NCBI RefSeq assembly: GCF_025148445.1
Contig: NZ_CP102270.1
Location: forward strand, 806,001 to 870,000
Direction: 5' to 3'
DNA from: Eshraghiella crossota
Lineage (GTDB): Bacteria > Bacillota > Clostridia > Lachnospirales > Lachnospiraceae
DNA length: 64,000 nt
Both the position numbers and the translations under genes were made by a program. The notes beneath the pieces are model-generated. The model was not told the DNA's origin and ran no database searches. It saw only the letters and a list, made by a program, of their open reading frames with translations. Of the stretch, positions 61,712 to 64,000 are shown piece after piece (position 1 is the stretch's first letter; the number at the start of each line of letters is the position of its first letter).

Positions 61712-62077
61712 ATGACCCGGAAAGAACTTGAAGAATATATTTATAAAACGTACAAAGTCAGACCTGATTATCCATGGAAACGTGACAGGGAAAACGGAGT
61801 GTTCCGCCATGCGGATAACAATAAATGGTTTGCTATTGCAATGAAAATTCCCCAAAACAGACTTGGGACAGATTCAGAAAAAATGATTGATATTGTGAAT
61901 GTGAAAGCAGAACCGGTACTGATATCCGGCTTATGGAACACACCGGGATTTTATCCTGCATATCATATGAATAAGACCAACTGGATTACCATAGCACTTG
62001 ACGAAACGGCACCTGATGATATGGTTAAAATGCTGGTTAATATGAGTTTTGAGGAAACAAGGAAAAAAGCAATGTAA
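61712..62077 (+). CDS. MmcQ/YjbR-family protein
   Basis: The 121-residue product fits the YjbR/CyaY-like DNA-binding family: 'TYKVRPDYPWKRDRENGVFRHADNNKWFAIAMKIPQNRLG', 'VNVKAEPVLISGLWNTPGFYPAYHMNKTNWITIAL' and 'DDMVKMLVNMSFEETRKK'. The precise role is unknown. GGATAGAAGTATT precedes the ATG. A good terminator follows. Confidence 0.9.
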   Translation: MTRKELEEYIYKTYKVRPDYPWKRDRENGVFRHADNNKWFAIAMKIPQNRLGTDSEKMIDIVNVKAEPVLISGLWNTPGFYPAYHMNKTNWITIALDETAPDDMVKMLVNMSFEETRKKAM

Positions 62078-62082
62078 TTTCT

Positions 62083-62109
62083 GAGACGGTTTAGGCCGTC
62101 TCTTTTTTA
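62083..62109 (+). terminator. Intrinsic terminator
   Basis: GAGACGG (62083-62089) pairs with CCGTCTC (62096-62102), followed by TTTTTT. Confidence 0.9.
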
Positions 62110-62221
62110 TGCATCCGGATTATATTTTTCTTTATAATTTAAAAAAAATTTGATACCATTTGTAACGTTAAAGCATTATGGGAGTTAAATAAGTATAAGG
62201 ACAGGAAAAGAGGGTCGGAAA

Positions 62222-62704
62222 GTGGATTTTGAAGAGATATACCGTCGTTATTTTCACAATATATATTGCTATATTCTTGGAATGTCGAAGAATTGTGACA
62301 TTGCCGAGGAAGTGACGCAGGAAACTTTTTTCAAGGCATTAAAGGATGTTAAAAAATATGATGACAGAGGAAATATAACTGCGTGGCTGTTTTCAATCGC
62401 CAGAAATACATATTTTACCCTGTGCAGAAAGAAACATATAAGCCTTAATGAAGACATTCTTTGTGAAAATGCAGATGAATCTGAAGATGTGCTTCAGAAG
62501 CTGATTGATGATGAAAATGTAGAAAAGATACAAAAGATACTTAATGAGACGGACGCACCTTACAAAGAAGTATTCAGGCTGAGGGTATTCGGTAATCTGC
62601 AATTCAAAGAAATCGGAAAGATGTCCGGAAAGAGTGAAAGCTGGGCAAGGGTAACTTTTTACCGTGCAAAATTGAAAATCAGGGAAAAGTTGGAGGAAGA
62701 ATAA
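62222..62704 (+). CDS. ECF-type sigma factor paired with an anti-sigma factor
   Basis: The 160-residue sigma factor starts at GTG 62222 after GGGTCGGAAA. Region 2 is 'YYRRYFHNIYCYILGMSKNCDIAEEVTQETFFKALKDV ... ITAWLFSIARNTYFTLCRKK'-like and region 4 'KEVFRLRVFGNLQFKEIGKMSGKSESWARVTFYRAKLKIREKL'. The anti-sigma gene starts directly after the stop. The promoter it recognises cannot be read. Confidence 0.92.
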   Translation: MDFEEIYRRYFHNIYCYILGMSKNCDIAEEVTQETFFKALKDVKKYDDRGNITAWLFSIARNTYFTLCRKKHISLNEDILCENADESEDVLQKLIDDENVEKIQKILNETDAPYKEVFRLRVFGNLQFKEIGKMSGKSESWARVTFYRAKLKIREKLEEE

Positions 62705-63880
62705 ATGAATGAAGCAAATTGTAATGTAATACAGGATATTTTGCCATTATATCTTGATAATGCTGTTTCGGAAGATACCGCAAAAATGGTAGAGGAGCAT
62801 CTGCATACCTGTAAAGAATGTATGGAATATAAGAAAAAAATGGAAGCTGATATTGTTGTAACCGAGAATAATGAAGGTAAAAAATTACTCCGTAAGATTA
62901 ACGGCAGGATAAGAAAAAAGATTGTTATAAGTGTTGTTGCTGCAATAGCGGCTCTTGCAGCCCTGATAGTTGGCGGAATTTATGTATATAAATGGATGCA
63001 GGTCAACAGACTTGTGAAACTTAAGACAGATGAGATGTCATTTAATTATATGGCAAGTCCCTATATTGCGGATGACCTTGAATATTTAAAAAGAAATGAT
63101 ATATGTGATATTTCAGACGTCTATATTACCGGCAATTCTGAGGACTATCTTTATATGACGTATTACATCAGTTACGATAATAAATCCCTTTCGGATGTGA
63201 AAGTATATAAGAAACTTATTTCAAGGTCTGGCAGGTATAAGGATAATATTGTATGGCATAATGAAGCCGATGAAGATAAGTTGAAAAAAGGAAAGATTAC
63301 CCTGACGGATAACCGGTTCATAATATATGTTGGAAATCTTGACGAATCACAGAAAGAAGAACTGTTTAATGACCTTGTAATAGAAGTTGTGTTTGCCAAT
63401 GACATGTACAAGTCGGAAAAAATTATTGCGGATGCAAAAGACTGCAGGTTAAATTATACAATTAAGACAGCTGATGATTACAAACGTGTTGAAAAATATT
63501 ATGAGGATTATAATGATTGGAAATATAATACTTCGGATATTTACAGAGGTCTTGGATATCTTACCACAGGCGACATAGCATTGGGCATAGCGACCGGATT
63601 TTTTGCTGTATCTGATTATGATATGAGATACATAATGACAGAAGGAAATGCTGCATATAATTATCTTTTTGATATCGGCGATGTTGACGGATACGGTATT
63701 CTTATAGAAACGCCATATAATCTTATGACCAAAGAACATATAAATGATAATGTCGCAGAAAATACCTATATTGTTAAAAAAGATACGGGGGAACGTGTAA
63801 TGTGTATTGCAGGTGCCACTCTGGAACAGTTAGAAAAAATTACAGGAAGAGAATATACAATATATGGATATAATAATTAA
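62705..63880 (+). CDS. Anti-sigma factor with zf-HC2 domain
   Basis: The 391-residue protein has an N-terminal zinc-binding anti-sigma domain (NCNVIQDILPLYLD ... VEEHLHTCKECMEY, HxxxCxxC near 46-53), a transmembrane segment (about 73-93, VVAAIAALAALIVGGIYVY), and a roughly 290-residue extracytoplasmic part of unknown family. It is predicted to hold the upstream sigma factor at the membrane and release it on an envelope signal. The ATG follows the sigma stop with no gap. Confidence 0.88.
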   Translation: MNEANCNVIQDILPLYLDNAVSEDTAKMVEEHLHTCKECMEYKKKMEADIVVTENNEGKKLLRKINGRIRKKIVISVVAAIAALAALIVGGIYVYKWMQVNRLVKLKTDEMSFNYMASPYIADDLEYLKRNDICDISDVYITGNSEDYLYMTYYISYDNKSLSDVKVYKKLISRSGRYKDNIVWHNEADEDKLKKGKITLTDNRFIIYVGNLDESQKEELFNDLVIEVVFANDMYKSEKIIADAKDCRLNYTIKTADDYKRVEKYYEDYNDWKYNTSDIYRGLGYLTTGDIALGIATGFFAVSDYDMRYIMTEGNAAYNYLFDIGDVDGYGILIETPYNLMTKEHINDNVAENTYIVKKDTGERVMCIAGATLEQLEKITGREYTIYGYNN

Positions 63881-63986
63881 GAGACAGTAGAACAAAGAAA
63901 ATAAATTAGTTGTTTATTTTTAACCGCCCATTTGTTATAATGAAGAATGTTTGATTAAAAAAATATTTGCTTCAGGAGGAACATTA

Positions 63987-64000
63987 ATGGGCGGCTTTTT
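63987..64000 (+). CDS. Start of a further gene (cut by window end)
   Basis: CAGGAGGAACATTA is followed by ATGGGCGGCTTTTT and the window ends. Only four codons (MGGF) are visible. A TATAAT at 63936-63941 may be its -10 box. No function can be given. Confidence 0.4.

Overview
The window looks like chromosome from an anaerobic, low-G+C Gram-positive bacterium of the Lachnospiraceae type (Clostridia). The signs are AT-rich A/T-ending codon use, strong AGGAGG-type ribosome binding sites, sporulation genes spoVAD/spoVAE, the rpmE-yqhQ-prmC-prfA order, ATP-dependent PEP carboxykinase, DUF4358 and DHHW proteins beside an MBOAT acyltransferase, and zf-HC2/ECF pairs. I do not assign a genus; no rRNA is present. 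All functions are read from sequence motifs and remembered family features, without database searches.

Layout. 1-4.2 kb: an envelope polysaccharide O-acylation cluster (two SGNH esterases, DUF4358, MBOAT, DHHW). 4.3-7.4 kb: ribosomal protein L31, YqhQ-like protein, PrmC and its substrate release factor 1. 7.5-10.4 kb: a SnoaL-LytTR regulator, a DUF218 protein, a solitary ECF sigma factor under a long hairpin, and a small membrane protein. 10.5-13.4 kb: two unusual domain fusions in a row, LeuA fused to an AraC-type DNA-binding domain and a receiver domain fused to a YbaK-type aminoacyl-tRNA deacylase. 13.5-17 kb: PlsC, SpoVAD-SpoVAE, IlvE. 17-26 kb: PBP1a, YigZ, PAP2, a beta-CASP nuclease, LicD, a lipid kinase and a degenerate DUF3810 protein. 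26.2-32.3 kb: GltB and GltD.

32.3-35.2 kb is an accessory scar: an IS21 transposase remnant, an ORF6N/PLD-like gene with an almost perfect palindrome both in front of and inside it, an HsdR-tail-like fragment and a tyrosine recombinase flanked by short inverted repeats. 35.2-40.1 kb returns to core genes (SEC-C protein, LrgA/LrgB, PckA, polysaccharide deacetylase).

40.2-41.8 kb and 58.5-59.1 kb are the most unusual parts. Each holds a tRNA-Gly(GCC) gene followed by copies of a highly structured 219-bp unit that ends by recreating the last 15 bases of the tRNA region (two tandem copies at the first locus, one at the second). A shared terminator-bearing tail follows, then a 'CTCTACC...GGTAGAG' inverted repeat, expanded at the first locus into ten units of 63-64 bp. 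A further single copy of that inverted repeat lies near 9.85 kb. A TnpB-type transposon end with an omega-RNA-like hairpin follows the array.

41.8-58.5 kb: small membrane and Cys-rich proteins, a wall-anchored metallophosphoesterase, YibE/F, pyruvate kinase, an HD-GYP response regulator, a two-component system next to a heterodimeric ABC exporter, a cytidylate-kinase-like protein, ApbE, and a LysR/ketopantoate-reductase pair. 59.2-64 kb: an HPr-like protein lacking the catalytic His with a FadR-type regulator behind a large palindrome, a coiled-coil unknown, a broken GNAT gene, a YjbR protein, an ECF sigma/anti-sigma pair and the first bases of a further gene.
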